This document shows positions 29,945 to 41,586 of a stretch of 64,000 bases of DNA, piece after piece. Under the pieces are notes generated by a model that did not search any database, was not told the DNA's origin, and worked only from the letters and a program-made list of their open reading frames with translations. Each line of letters opens with the position of its first letter. Position 1 is the stretch's first letter. The stretch comes from Eutreptiella sp. 'Long Island Sound 2002'. Its lineage: Eukaryota; Euglenozoa; Euglenophyceae; Eutreptiales; Eutreptiaceae. The stretch lies in the NCBI GenBank assembly GCA_964036045.1, contig OZ038381.1:107265367-107329366 (forward strand), given 5' to 3'. The translations under genes were made by a program, and so were the position numbers.

Positions 29945-30285
29945 GGGGGGGGGGGGTTGGCGCGCTAACGAGGCGCATGGGGAGGGTTTGGCGCTAATGA
30001 GGCGCACGGGGGGGCGGGGTGGCGCGCCAGCGAGGCGCACGGGGTGGGGTGGGGGGGGGGTTGGCGCTAACGAGGCGCACGCGGGGGGGTTTGGCGCGTG
30101 GGAGGTTTGGCGCGCTAGCGAGGCGCAGGGGGGGGGGTTTGGCGCTAACGAGGCGCACGGGGGGGGGGGGGGGGGGGGCGGTTTGGCGCTAACGAGACGC
30201 ACGGGGGGGGGGGGGGTTGGCGCTAATGAGGCACACGGGGGGGGGGGGGTTGGCGCTAACAAGGCGCGCGTCGAGCCCGATTTGC
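29945..30285. repeat. GGCGCTAACGAGGCGCACGGGGG array
   Basis: About eleven tandem units of GGCGCTAACGAGGCGCACG with a variable G-run (up to about 20 G). Frames through it encode ANEAHGGGG-type peptides and are not considered genes. Confidence 0.9.
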
Positions 30286-30307
30286 CCCTCGTATAATGAG
30301 GCGCGCA

Positions 30308-30355
30308 GTTTCAGCCAAACACTCCAACAACAACACCAACACCAACACTAACACC

Positions 30356-30437
<82 letters not shown>

Positions 30438-30594
30438 TCAACAAGAGCAACAGCAACAACAACATCAATAGCACGTGCAACAACATCAACCGTAGTAACA
30501 ACAGCAAGAACAACGATAACAACAGCAACAAGAGCAACAGCAACAACAACAACATCAACAGTAGTAACAACAGCAAGAACAACAATATCAGAAA
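30308..30594. repeat. (CAA)n and degenerate AAC-rich tract
   Basis: A pure CAA run near 30357-30437 flanked by imperfect AACAACATCAACAG units. It mirrors the (GTT)n side of the outer inverted repeat. Confidence 0.95.
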
Positions 30595-30911
30595 CAAGCA
30601 ACAACCACAACATGAGCAACGAAAACAACAAGAGAGCAAGAGCAACAACAACAAGAGCAGCAACAGCAACAACAGTGTCTGTCAGCGTTAGTGTAGTTCG
30701 CCTCATAGCGCCCGCTAGATACACCTTCACCGCCGCTGTGATGGCGGACCCCTCTCCTCACGCAACCGCTCCGCCTCTGTCTAGATCGCGGGCCGCTGTC
30801 CCGTTTTGGGCGGCCACACCTTGTGCTCATGGCGGAGGTGCATGGGCCCGGGCAGGAGGTCGCTTGCTGAGGGTGTGCTTGTAGGACAGAATGGTGAGGG
30901 AGGTGGTGATG
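30595..30911. repeat. outer inverted-repeat arm, right
   Basis: Reverse complement of 27688-28012; ends GGTGAGGGAGGTGGTGATG. Confidence 0.85.
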
Positions 30912-32470
30912 GTGTGTTGCGGCCTGAGGAAACGGCCAAGGAAAGGCCCGTGGGGCCGGGTTTTGCGGATGTGGATGGCGGGACGGGGTTGCTGGAGGGG
31001 GATGTGAGAAAGAGGATGATGATGGTGATGATGATGGTGCTACGCCGGGGCCGGATGCGAAGGGAGATCAGGGCGAGGGTGTGGGTCCAAGGTCCAAGGT
31101 TGACGGAGATAGTGATGGGGTTCTTGGGGTGCCGCATGATGGTGATGCTGGTGAATGGCCGGAGGCACGTAGGGGCCACGACCACCGAGGTGGGCGAAGA
31201 GGACAAAGCCGTGGTTTGCCACGTTCGTGGAGGGCCATCGAGGGGGCCGTACGTCGTTTGCAGCTCGTGCAGCAACCTCTAGAGGACCGCCTCCCCAAAC
31301 GGAAGAGTCCCTTCCGCGAACACCCGCTTCACATGCGGCTCATTGTACGGCGTAGGGTTGTTCGCTAGCTATTGCCGTAGAACCTTGTTGACGAAATGGT
31401 CCTAGCCCGCATCACGGGGCAGATGATTAGCGTCCATGCATACCCGGAACTTGGCATACGTGACTTGTCCATGCCCAACAACGTCTGACACTCTGCCCAC
31501 GAGACAACGGGCACTGCTCTTGAGGGTAGAAAACTCAATAGGGCTGGTGGGAAGCGAAGGCACTTGCATATTGCGGTTGAGGGCTTTGAGAGCTAGGGCA
31601 AACAGGGCGGAGGGGGCCAGGGCGCTTGCACGAGGGGCCAGGTGTGGGTAGGCCGGGAACAGGGCCCAACACACCCATTGGTGACAATTTGCGAGGCAAT
31701 CTTCCTTGCCCTTCTCCCCCTTTGGTGGCTTTCTTCTTCTACGTTCCCTTACCTCGCGGCCCCTTTTCCCCTACCCGGGCTCATAAGCACTGAGCACGGC
31801 ACTGTGTGGCGGGCACGGGAGGGTTCACGGTAGGGGCCTATCACGCACACATACATACATACATACATAGTCGTAGTCCTAGCGCCAAGCGCAGAGAACA
31901 CGGCGACAGAGCTCAGCAAGCAGGGCAAAGAGTCCAGGGTCAAGGATCAAGGATCCGAACAAAGCTATAGGAGTGACGACCCCAGTCGAACGCGAGCGCA
32001 AAGAAAATGGGTGGCTGTTGTGTTTGATCCAACAGCCAGACTGCGCCTTCTGGTGAATTGATCCTGTTGCTTTGCACAAACCAGATCTCTCACCCTTGGT
32101 TGATAATCCAAAGCCTAGGGAGCCGAAGGGCCTCTGCGCTTGAGGCTGCACTTCAACCCTGCCACAATCCTACCTCCAATCGAACTTGGGCCTCTCTCGG
32201 CATATTCCTACATGTTTCCTCATCAACGCCATGCCATTGCCATTTTCCATCCGCCGCCGAGCACTGGCCTGTTGACTCGCAAGGGGGTAGAGGGGCAAGG
32301 CATTGCAACATAGCAGCGTATCAACAATCAACAAGCAATTGCATGACCTACAGGTGCGCAACAGCGACCAACAAACAAAGCAGCATGCAGGAGGCGAAGC
32401 AAGGTCATGCTCCATCTCAATTCTTCCATGGTCAACCATCATAGTGTGTCCTCCTTCCGCCTCCGCACGT
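30912..32470. repeat. dispersed repeat, copy 2 (inverted relative to 6405-7660)
   Basis: Matches the reverse complement of copy 1 in three blocks and is continuous with the outer inverted arm. In this copy a plus-strand frame ending near 31368 encodes an acidic Gly/Asp/Pro stretch and then RSWRAIEGAVRRLQLVQQPL and basic residues; it looks more like protein than the competing frames. Probably a decayed TE gene whose N-terminal part continues into the Gln/Asn-rich tract upstream. Confidence 0.55.
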
Positions 32471-33629
32471 GAATAGGCCGGCTAAAGATCAGCCACGATT
32501 TGTGGGGAGCTCCAGCCTGGTCTGGCTATGAGCCTTCATTGCCCCCTTCACTATGCAACACATCCCATCAATTCGCTCCGACATGCACCTTCTCCCTCTA
32601 GCCTGTCGCTCACATATCGAAGACAAATGTAGTGAACAATCTTCCGCATGTGCTTGAATATATGAATATACACCCCCATAGCATCCAGCCGAGCGCCCCT
32701 AAATCCTCGTGTGTAGACAAACTCCGCCATTGCCAAAGCCGCCGGTGGGGCAAGTCCACCCTCATTGTACACGACCGAGTCTATTGTGGCGCGTGGTTCT
32801 ACGGGATGCCGGGCAGCCCAAGGGAGAGCGCCACGACTTGTGAAAATCACTGGTTGGGATTCGGGTTGGTGGCTGCCGTAGCTTGTGAAAATCGCTCGTT
32901 GGTATTCGGGCTGGTGGGTGCCATAGCTTGGTTATCAACCCCTTGTAGGGGTACCAACCAGAGGCTCGCCCCGGGTTGTGGTTACCAGGTTCACCTCGTC
33001 CGGCCCACATACAATGCCCTGGCGCCTACCTTTGACCCTTACCTGCACTGATTGGCTAGCTCCCGTGGTTGCGCCACCTCTACCGCAGTGGTGCTCATGC
33101 TGCGAGTTCGCCAGCCACCTAGAATGTGGCGTGCCTATCTATGGCATAGGCCTTTGCCTCACCCCCCCGGAACTCTCATACACTTAGTTTGTACATGGGG
33201 CCAACATAGGCCACTCTCGAGCTACCGGCCCTTTACACAGCGTGATGTCCCGCACAAGTCACCGCCTCCCGCCATGCGCCCACGACCCACCAACCCTTGA
33301 TCCATGGGTCCTCCTGCCATGTGCACCCATATTTCTTACCACCGACGTCCGCACGAGTATGACATTGATACCCCCTTACCCTATGCACATCGCCTGCCAC
33401 GAGCAACACCGCCTAGCTTTTGCGCCCGCAGCCGTGCCCTGTCGCCATACCAACTACCGCCACACGCTTCATGCCTCCCCTGGACAGCCGGGTTTACCCC
33501 ACGCCAAGCGGCAACGCCACCGCCCCCGGGACGGCACCATGAGGCAAGATCAACAGGGTCAGACGATTAGGATATGCACATGCCCTCAAGCAAGGTCCCG
33601 CTACTTCTCTTTTGGGGCTAGGGTATGCC
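32471..33629. other. no recognised gene
   Basis: Frames exist on both strands (for example 32632-33051 plus, 32551-32850 minus) but none shows a motif I know. A short GACTTGTGAAAATCrCTsGTTGG word is duplicated at 32837 and 32880. Confidence 0.4.
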
Positions 33630-33880
33630 CGGAAACTCTCACCAGGTTGCTCCTTGGGCTAGAGGGACTCCCCAATACCTCCATGAGTTGTTCTCGGGCT
33701 CATGGGGCACCCCGATACCCCCACTGAGTTGCTCTTGGGGCCCGTGGGAGGCTCTCGTAAGTCCCTAGGTTGATCCTGAGGCCACTGGACACCCCAATTG
33801 CCCCACGAGGATTCTCTTGGGGTCCGTGGGCTGCTCCGATGCATCCTTGAGTTGATCTTGGCGTCCAGGGGCACCCCGAT
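33630..33880. repeat. degenerate tandem repeat with GAGTTGmTCTTGGGG
   Basis: Four weakly similar units share TTGAGTTGnTCTTGGnGTC, GGCACCCCGATA and GCTCG words. The array is old and diverged. Confidence 0.45.
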
Positions 33881-35312
33881 AACAACACTCACAGACTCCC
33901 TTAGACGACGCACATATGCCCCCAATCTAGCAAGGGCGCTACAAGACATTCCCGTTCCCACACCACCATTCTCCCACTCACGCGTCAACCAAACCACCTT
34001 GTCTGTCCATCTGCCACGCATATCACCACGTCAAACCCCCCGCTGGGCCACCTAGCTCGCACAGCCGCGAGTGACTTCACATGGAGTGATGGGGACGGAT
34101 ATACGGTGCTTTCGATTCCACATTTGTGCTGTCCATCTTCACGCCCATGCCCACGGAGTAGCCCAAAGATCAACCGCCCACACACACAGCGGCCAGCGCA
34201 GCAAAATGGGCATATATTTGAGTTGCATCCCCATGACATCGGCATGACAAACAAACACCATGCTCGTGCTATCCCATTGCCTTCATTGGGACCTGCATGT
34301 GTGAATAGCGAACATTGTCCTTGCGTGTTCACACATGCCCAATTTTCTTTTTGCTGCACTCTACAATGCCAATGGTGTGTCATTCCCACGTCGGTGTTGG
34401 GATTCTTGAAGTACATCCCTGATTTGGTCAGGATCATGGAATAGGTTGGCAGGTTTTTGTGAGGCATCCCTTTGTGAGTGCTCTGTCTGTGACAGCAGTA
34501 GTGCCTGTGCCTCTGATGTTCTTGTGTTGATTGTCCTTGGACGTCATATTTGCATAAGTCCATCAACGTAAGGTGCACAACACAAGTGAAATGTAAATTT
34601 GCTTTTTCTCCGGCATGCGCCAGAGCCCAAACTACAACATGTAAGATGTATGTAACACGCCACAAAATCACATCTCAAGGTAAAGGCACCTGATGACGCA
34701 TCCCCCCAAGACACCCCTCCTTACCCCACGAGCAGTGATGTATTCGAACGGCCATACACCATACACTGTAGGAGGAGGGAGGGTAACCCCCCCTGAACCC
34801 CTCCTTCCCCCTCCTCGCCTTCCAACGTTTGAGGCTGACAGGCGAAATTTTGCTTCGGCGCCCTTGGTGCCAAGAGGATTTACGCTTAAAAATCTTTGGC
34901 CCCCCTTCGGCAGGGATCATAGGAGGGGGGTCCCAGCAACCCCCCCCCCCCTTCAGACCCCCCCCTCACCCCCTTCTAATACCTCCCTGACCACGAGCTA
35001 GCACCACCACCACAGAGGTGCAACAATCTCCCATAATCAGTAACCTCAAACCAAAACGATCCATGACCTATGTTGTGCCATGAGTATCCATGCACACGCA
35101 CACAATTCTGCTGCTCATATTACAGATGTTGTAGCACCTGACACCGTGTGTCTGATATCTTGGGGTGCCTCCCTGTTCTTGTGGCCGAGCATCTAGATGC
35201 CAGCATAAGGGAACAAAATGGCAAACGCTGATGCGCTGGTGGATGTGTTGTTTGGAAATCATTCTGCTGATGAGGTGTGCCATATGACCGCGTGTACTGA
35301 AGGGACAGTCCC
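33881..35312. other. no recognised gene
   Basis: The longest frame (minus strand, 34671-33985) and an opposing frame at 34106-34444 have mixed composition, and I cannot decide which, if either, is real. C-runs at 34938-34972. Confidence 0.35.
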
Positions 35313-35879
35313 TTGAGCAGTGCACACAAATCTGGAGTGAGGCCGCCCTTTCACAGAGAGGGTAGGAGGGTGCCTTTGCCCCAATCGCTTCTCTTGTACA
35401 GAGCCAGGAGCTTGTCTAGGTTGTCGATCCAGTGCCTGCTGCTTGCGGTTGAGGGATTGTTTGTGACCGTTGTTGGTTGTGAAAATGTGGTGCCGGTTTT
35501 GGGCACCCACTTATCGAAAACAGATGCGGAGAGGGGCATTAGTGTGTGCCTCTACGGTTTCATTTACCCTTTTCAGTCTAAGATGCATCCGTGAGCAGTT
35601 TTTTGTGAGGTAGCAGGTAGGCAAAGATGCATACAACTTGCCGGTACCGAAAATGTGTTGTTTGTTTTGGGCACCTTCTTTTCGAAGATAGATACGGAGA
35701 AGGACATTACTGTGAGCCTCTACGGCAGCTCTTACGGTCCAACAGACTATGCCGCCCCTCCTATGCATCGATGCGGAGTTGCACCAGCCCGGCGGGGGGG
35801 TTGCAAAGGCAGCCAGTCGTGCCAGCCGCGGCTAGGTGCCGCTCCTACTCCCTTGTCCCCTTGGGAGCAAGGACAGTAG
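35313..35879 (+). pseudogene. coding piece with a duplicated ~30-residue unit and in-frame TGA
   Basis: One frame encodes VVPVLGTHLSKTDAERGIS and VCLYG near 35488-35560, a TGA at 35592-35594, then VLFVLGTFFSKIDTEKDITV and SLYG near 35652-35712. The two units are clearly related at protein and DNA level and about 165 bp apart, so a repeated protein segment once continued through the stop. No known domain recognised. Confidence 0.35.
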
Positions 35880-35978
35880 CAAGCGTGACGACAAGATCCA
35901 TGTTCACCAGGGAGAGATCATGGCTGCATGCTGCTGCAACTACTACTGAAGCATACTACTGAAAGATCATTGGCCGTG

Positions 35979-35992
35979 TTAGGGTTAGGGTT
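35979..35992. repeat. short interstitial TTAGGG-like tract
   Basis: GTTAGGGTTAGGGTTA, two and a half telomere-like units. Confidence 0.6.
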
Positions 35993-36138
35993 ATGGTGCC
36001 ATGCGGTGGTCCATTTTGTGGTGAAAATGAGCCATTTTTCAGCTTGTTTTCAAGAGTTTTAAGGAGGAATGTCCTGAATGTTCAGCACAGTCACCAGTGC
36101 ATCATATAGGTGTCTCCAACTAGGCCCAAACATCTTCG

Positions 36139-37690
36139 ATGGCGATTGGGCTATCAAAGGATTGCAAATGGTTGTTGATAGGAGAGCATGCAGACCTAAA
36201 GCTGTGCAAATGGTGTCCCCATTCTGTTGAGGTGATCAGGAGGAAGAATCCTGTCCAAGAGTGCCGCAGTTTGGATGTCAAGATTGGGGAGGAGTCCGCC
36301 AGGTTACTGTGCAAATGCTGCATGTGTGCCTGCATGCATGCGTGCCTGTGTACATGGGCACGTTTTTGTCTTTCTCGGCGTGATTCGCATTTAAGTGTTT
36401 GTTTAGGCAATGTCAAACTTCATTTGGTGGTGCAACCAACCGAGAAATGTATGGTCGAGATTTCAAATTTTCGCCTGGCACCCATGTGTTGACGTAGCAC
36501 AAAACTTCGTTCTCGTAAGGTTGCACAACATTACCCAGTTGAGGGCTGCGTGCACGTCGCAGGCATGTACTACACCATGTCTGCCCTGCAAATGATCGTG
36601 CTTCGTGCGCTGCAGTACATGATAATGTGTTTCTGCAGAATCACTACGCTGTATGGTACACGGGCTGAGTTTGGAATCGATGAAGCTTCACGCAAAATCT
36701 TGGACGATACTGGTGTGTCATTTGATTTTTGTTCCAGGTTGTTGTTTATCTGCGTCCCACTTAAAAGTCCCCTACAAGGCCAATGTCCGAATGGTAATGC
36801 TAGATCCCGCCCTGAAGCACCGGAAAGCCTTGCAAATCACACATATGTGACAGAAATGTTTGGTGCTGAGGTTGGGTGGTACACGATTGCAGTGAAATGC
36901 ATACTTCGACTCACAGCGAGAAACGCCATCACTGACACAAATTGAAACTTTTGCTACAACCCCACAGACCTGTCTTCTCACCACGAAATGGCAGAAATCA
37001 CAATGCTAAAACAGACCTCTAGTTGCTTGAGGAGGCCAAGATTGGATGATGCTGAGGACGTGCAAGGGGGCAGGAGATGGACCACCCTGGCTAAGGGCTG
37101 ACCCGCAACAGAATATTGTTAGCAAGGCCAGGGCAAGCCTGTTGCATGGCTATCGTTCAATGTGAGCCCAGCGGCTGGGAGTGCACACAACAACGCACGG
37201 CAATCTCCTTTTGTGTGGACCGCACACGTTGCCTCACAACTGAGGAGCGACATTTTTTTACCTTCATGTGCAGAAGTACACGTAAGGCCATGTTTGCTCA
37301 TCATCTTCCTGCTCATGTCCTGCTCATGTGCACACAGTCCTGTTCCTGAGATACCTGCCACTGAGGGACAGCCCGCTCTCCCCTTGCGCAAGGACGTGCA
37401 AAGCGGCAGGGAATGCCAAGGATACGGCTCTTCGTACACACAACACGCACCGACGCAAATTTTGCAAAAGCACGTTGCGAGACAATACAAATGTATGGGT
37501 TATGGACACTTGGACGCCCAAAAAATAACGTTCCAAGGCAACATGCCTTCGGAACTGATGGTCCGCATCTACAACAAGAGTTCCTGCCCCCGTTAGCAGT
37601 CTTTGAGCGGCGAGTGTTCTCTCTGTTTTGTGACAAAGAAGTGCCTACCATCTTGCGGTTGGGCGTTGCAGCCACGCAACAGTAACAGTC
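36139..37690 (+). other. scattered exon-like frames, unresolved
   Basis: Plausible coding segments at 36139-36492 (Cys-rich), 36620-36945 (FGIDEASRKILDDTGVSFDF) and 37520-37685 (PLAVFERRVFSLFCDKEVPT) lie in different frames. They may be exons of a plus-strand gene that includes the better exon at 38153-38402. No function assigned. Confidence 0.25.
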
Positions 37691-37762
37691 CGAGTTGAGC
37701 AACGGTGGGCAGTGATAAGTAGTTAAGGATAAATGACAGCAGGTGTAGCAGTGTGCGGAGGT

Positions 37763-37984
37763 TTAATTTCTTTTAAGGACGGCCTGGAGCTCTTCTTGTG
37801 ACCAGCCCGTCAAAATACTATTCCTTGTTGGTAAAGGATAGGCCTGCACATGCAGCGGTGGATTGTGACTGGCTGATAGACTTGGCGTTGAGGGGAGAGC
37901 AGTTGGCATGGATTTACTGCGGTTGATGGCACCAGGGACAAAATTCGGCAGTACGTAACCGTCGCTTTTGGTCAAGGAGCGCAA
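37763..37984 (-). CDS. short minus-strand terminal exon candidate
   Basis: The frame encodes INRSKSMPTALPSTPSLSAS and ends WSQEELQAVLKRN before a stop at 37763. The helical C-terminal end looks coding, but nothing upstream supports it. Confidence 0.2.
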   Translation of the reverse strand: MRSLTKSDGYVLPNFVPGAINRSKSMPTALPSTPSLSASHNPPLHVQAYPLPTRNSILTGWSQEELQAVLKRN

Positions 37985-38152
37985 TTAGATACCTCCCATC
38001 CCTCCATTAGTCCTGGTCAACCGATGAAGTGTTGACCCAGTGTGACTGTCTTGCATGCAGCGGGTTGTGGCAGGCTGAATTGATTTGTGCTATACTGTGA
38101 TCAGGTTTCAGAGAGTTGCCATTTGCTGCATACCATGCCTTTGACAACAAGC

Positions 38153-38402
38153 AGAGGTATGTCCATTTACATGTGAAGGTATTGAGAACCAGCTGATTGT
38201 TAGTGAGACTGAGGACATGCATAATTTGCTTTGGCGGAGAATTGCACACACTCGGATTTTCATGCACCGCTATTGCCCACAAGATGGAACTCAGAAACCG
38301 CACCCAAAAGTTGATGCCAAGGATGCAACTGGCATCCCTTTGCCCATGCTGAAGCGGAGGGCTGTTGCATTCCCCAGGATTTCGGTCTTGCCACAGGAGC
38401 AG
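38153..38402 (+). CDS. internal exon of an unknown gene
   Basis: Bounded by AACAAGCAG upstream and CAG/GTAAGG at 38402-38403, a strong donor. The frame reads EGIENQLIVSETEDMHNLLW, RIAHTRIFMHRYCPQDGTQ and a Lys/Pro-rich stretch to VLPQEQ. It has coding character throughout. Family unknown; a DNA-element protein is likely from the surroundings. Confidence 0.45.
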
Positions 38403-38759
38403 GTAAGGCTGCCATGAAGGTCTGCTCAATCCTCGCCATATTAGGACGGCTGGTGCAGTTTGCCCGGGTCCAATTTCAATGTTCTTTGCATGTCATGGCC
38501 ATGTTGTGACCAGACCTCTGTTGGACTTCCCTGTCACCATCCCAATGGTTCATATGTTGGATTATACTAGGTGGTCTAGGATGACTTTTGGAGAAAAACA
38601 GCATGGACCCTCCATTAGTCCCAAAAGTGACCATTGGTACGGCTTTTGAAAAGCGGCTAAAACTACTTGTTCAAGCATCCCAGAGCTACTGCTTAGAGAT
38701 GATCATTGTGTGTATAGTGCTACTGGCCAACCTCGGTCCGTAGCATGTTGCCCTGCTGT
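38403..38759. other. no gene seen
   Basis: Unique-looking DNA, probably intron of the gene above. CCTCCATTAGTCC words recur near 38002 and 38608. Confidence 0.35.
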
Positions 38760-38829
38760 GCAAGTGTTTGCAGAATTGCGGGCAACTTGGGTGCGTCTGC
38801 CCTCATTGGCTGGGTGTCCGCGGTGTGCC

Positions 38830-39035
38830 GCAGCTTGCGAGCTCCGGGTACTTGGCTGTGAGGCCCAGTGATTCCTTGTTGGAGGGGCAGTCAACACCCC
38901 TTGTCGCGCCTCCAATACGTTGGCAGCAGCAGGTACGGTGATCCAAGCTTGCCCGCAACGCTGGGTACTCGTCGGGGAGGATTTGGGGATTCCCCGCCTG
39001 AGGGGCAGCTGACACCCTGTCGCGCCTGACCCCTC
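38830..39035. repeat. two-copy ~115-bp tandem duplication
   Basis: Landmarks GGGTACT, GTGATTCC / GGGGATTCC, GAGGGGCAG and TGTCGCGCCT recur in order; diverged. Confidence 0.5.
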
Positions 39036-39311
39036 GTCGCGTGCCGGTGAGTTTGTTGAGATGGCAACTGACACAGTGCACGGCTCCACTGTGTTGGTGA
39101 TGTCGGCGATGAGACCCTGTACCTACCTTGGAGCTTGGTGCTAGCCAAAGGGGTCCCGCATCAACGTGTAGGGGCGGTCCCCCATAGCTAGCCTCAGGAC
39201 GCCACACAAGCTGGGGGGGCGCCGAATGGACCAATGTGTCCAACTTCGCCCCCCGCCCCCCCCTCGGATGCCCTATGCCCCCCAAGATCCCTCACAAGAG
39301 CTTCTAGCACC

Positions 39312-39979
39312 TCACAAAGGGCAATCTTCAAGGCTTGGCCATGCGACTACATGCACCATAAAGCGCTGCATGTTACTTAGCATCGCACAGTTCTCTGACT
39401 TCTGTTTGACAAACACTGCCACAATTTCAGCCACTTCCACAAGGCCATGGTGGTGCAAGGTGGTTAGTAGAGCTTGCAGCTTGGGGCACAACGATGGCAG
39501 GAGGGTGCTGGGCATGCGCACTTGCACCCAGAAAGTTAGGGGCGGCCCAAGCCTCCGAATTGGCAAATGGCACCTCCGCGGAGCCAGCTTGCCCCAACCC
39601 CTTGCTTGCAAGCCCATGCGTAACCTCTCCTGCCGCCCATTTTCTGGGAGATCGTCACTGGCCATAGCGGCCATAGCGTGGCCAGGTCCCTATTGTGCTT
39701 TGGCATGTCTATAGTCCACTTGAGCGCCTCTACCCACCAAATATGCAACAGCTCCTTGATTAAGGCACTCGCCACCTTGAGCTTATGGGTGGCCCTGTCC
39801 ACCGCTTGCAATAGGTGCACCACCCACTTGATGCCGCACACCACACACGGGCGGTCTCCTCCATGCGCACCCCGCACCGCCATTGTGTGCATTGTGCGCC
39901 GTGTGTCACACCTGTGGACGGGGCACACGACCGCGGTGCCCGTTGGGCACTCCCGGGGCTGATCGTGCCCAGCCTCCAA
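39312..39979 (-). pseudogene. minus-strand protein fragment with Cys/His cluster, frame-broken
   Basis: From 39979 down: TGTAVVCPVHRCDTRRTMH, GGDRPCVVCGIKWVVHLLQA and a long helical stretch to HNRDLATLW. A frame change near 39665 leads to ASDDLPENGRQERLRMGLQA, further helices and VKQKSENCAMLSNMQ. The CxxxxC...CxxC spacing suggests a zinc-binding part. It resembles the style of the transposase N-halves, but I could not align the acidic blocks. Confidence 0.35.
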
Positions 39980-40324
39980 GATGGCCCCGCACCGTTGCTG
40001 GCTCTGGCTCTGTTCACGTGGGCGGCGTCAGCGGGTTCTCATCGCCATAGGAGCCCAATATGGTGACAACGGCTGGTTTGCCGGGTGTCGGTGCTGCAAA
40101 TGCAGACGCACATCCACACCAAGGGCGCCGGCAGGGTAGAACTAGTAGGCATGTACATCGCATGCCGCCCCTCCCGTGTGGCCAAGGGGTGGAGTCGGGC
40201 AACGAGAAGCGCCATACCGATGGTGGTCGTGTAGCTAGCCGCCTCAAGTTGAGAGCTCCACCCCCCCCCCCCCGTTGGGGCGAGTGGTTGGCATGCAGCT
40301 TAGTTTAGCGTCCAATGGGCACAT

Positions 40325-40560
40325 GACACTTCCACGGCCCGTACGACGACAACGGCCAGACGAAAACCCGACAACAATAGCGCGACGACAACGGCCCAAC
40401 GACGATGGCTTGACAACAATGGCCCGACGACACCGGGCCGTTGTGGTCGGGCCAATGTCATTGGGGCCGTTGTCGTCAGGCCACTATCATCGGGGTCTTG
40501 TCATCGGGCCGCTGTCATTGGGCTATTGTCGCCGGGCCTCCGACGGGCCCCTTCCCTACT
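40325..40560. repeat. inverted array of CGACAACGGCCCG words
   Basis: Five copies of CGACGACAACGGCC-type words on the left (40325-40435) are followed by five reverse-complement copies (GGGCCGTTGTCG-type, 40436-40560), forming a large imperfect hairpin. Confidence 0.75.
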
Positions 40561-40588
40561 TGTGCTTTTGGTGCGCTAGAAGCTAATG

Positions 40589-40835
40589 GAGTGTTGGCAG
40601 GCGGTGCCCTACCGCTGCACAGCCTCCATGATGGGGCTAGGGGGGTGGGGGGTGCCCTTAAGCTCCGCTACCTCAGCTCCTTTGTCGAGGAACAATATTA
40701 TGGCCACCTCGCAATTGAGCCTTTTGCCCTAGCCATGCGCAAGTGGGCTCCAAGCACAGTGGAGGGGTGGGTTAGTAAACTCCACGTGTTGGGTAGGGCG
40801 ACGACCCTATGCCATGATTTGGATTGGTGCACCAC
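40589..40835 (+). CDS. exon candidate, unknown protein
   Basis: The frame encodes LKLRYLSSFVEEQYYGHLAI and ALAMRKWAPSTVEGWVSKLH, with good residue mix. It ends in C-runs at 40850. No family recognised. Confidence 0.3.
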
Positions 40836-41084
40836 CCTTGCCTGCTACCCCCCCCCCCCTTGCAAACACCCACCCCTTGCAATCCCCCCCCCCCCCGGGA
40901 GACCGTCACTTCCATGTTTTTCTAGTTAACATGTATTGTGCTGGTTTGTGTTGCCCATGTGCTTTACGCATGGCCTTGCATTGCTTTCCCATTACTTCAA
41001 ATCAAGCACCTGTGTGTGTGTTCTGTGATATTCTCTCTCCAAAGGCGTTGTATGGGTGTGTTGTGTTGATACTTCAGACCCAAG

Positions 41085-41586
41085 ATGTTTTCTCCCGGTG
41101 ACCATGTACGGTACCACTCACACACACTTGGTGCACATGTGTTGGCCACTGTTGTGGGGCCTTCGCCAAATGGGCCGCAATTTTGCCACATTCGGTACAT
41201 ACGGCCCTCATGGGGTCACTCCGGTGGATCACGTGGAAATAGTATGGGCAAAGAGTGCACGTGGAGTTTGGGGCTTGGGCCATGTGTTTGATGGGAAACT
41301 GTACTTCACTCGTGATATATGTGAGGAAAAGTTGATCCCTAAGGATTTGGTGCCTCCGAAGAAGTTGGTGGCTGCCCCCAAGGCAAGAGCAAAGGCTGCC
41401 CCCCAGCCAAGAGGAAAGCCAGCCGCCAAACGGACTAGTTTGGCTGTGCAAGCGGGCGCTAAAGCGGCTGCCAAACCAGCCCCGCCCGCCATTGCCTCCT
41501 CCTCATCGGCCAATGCAACACACCCCGTGCCTATCATGCAAACTGAGCATGTGCAACATTTCAAAGTGTGTTATTCTCGTACCTAG
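41085..41586 (+). pseudogene. small-barrel-like N-terminus plus Lys/Ala-rich linker, one frameshift
   Basis: ATG 41085 opens MFSPGDHVRYHSHTLGAHVL, ATVVGPSPNGPQFCHIRYIRP. A frame change near 41205 continues GVTPVDHVEIVWAKSARGVW, GHVFDGKLYFTRDICEEKL and then a Lys/Ala/Pro-rich basic linker. The GDxVxYxSxxLGxxVxATV pattern resembles KOW/Tudor-like beta-barrels (inference). It may be a chromatin- or nucleic-acid-binding part of a TE protein. Confidence 0.4.

Noticed and set aside
27985-30691. Poly-Asn, poly-Thr, poly-Leu and poly-Cys frames over (GTT)n/(CAA)n
   Set aside because: Microsatellite translation. Only the Gln-rich segment upstream of 29182 has independent coding character.
33985-34671. 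228-codon minus-strand frame
   Set aside because: Composition is mixed, Cys/His are spread without a motif, and the opposing plus frame is as plausible; left unassigned.
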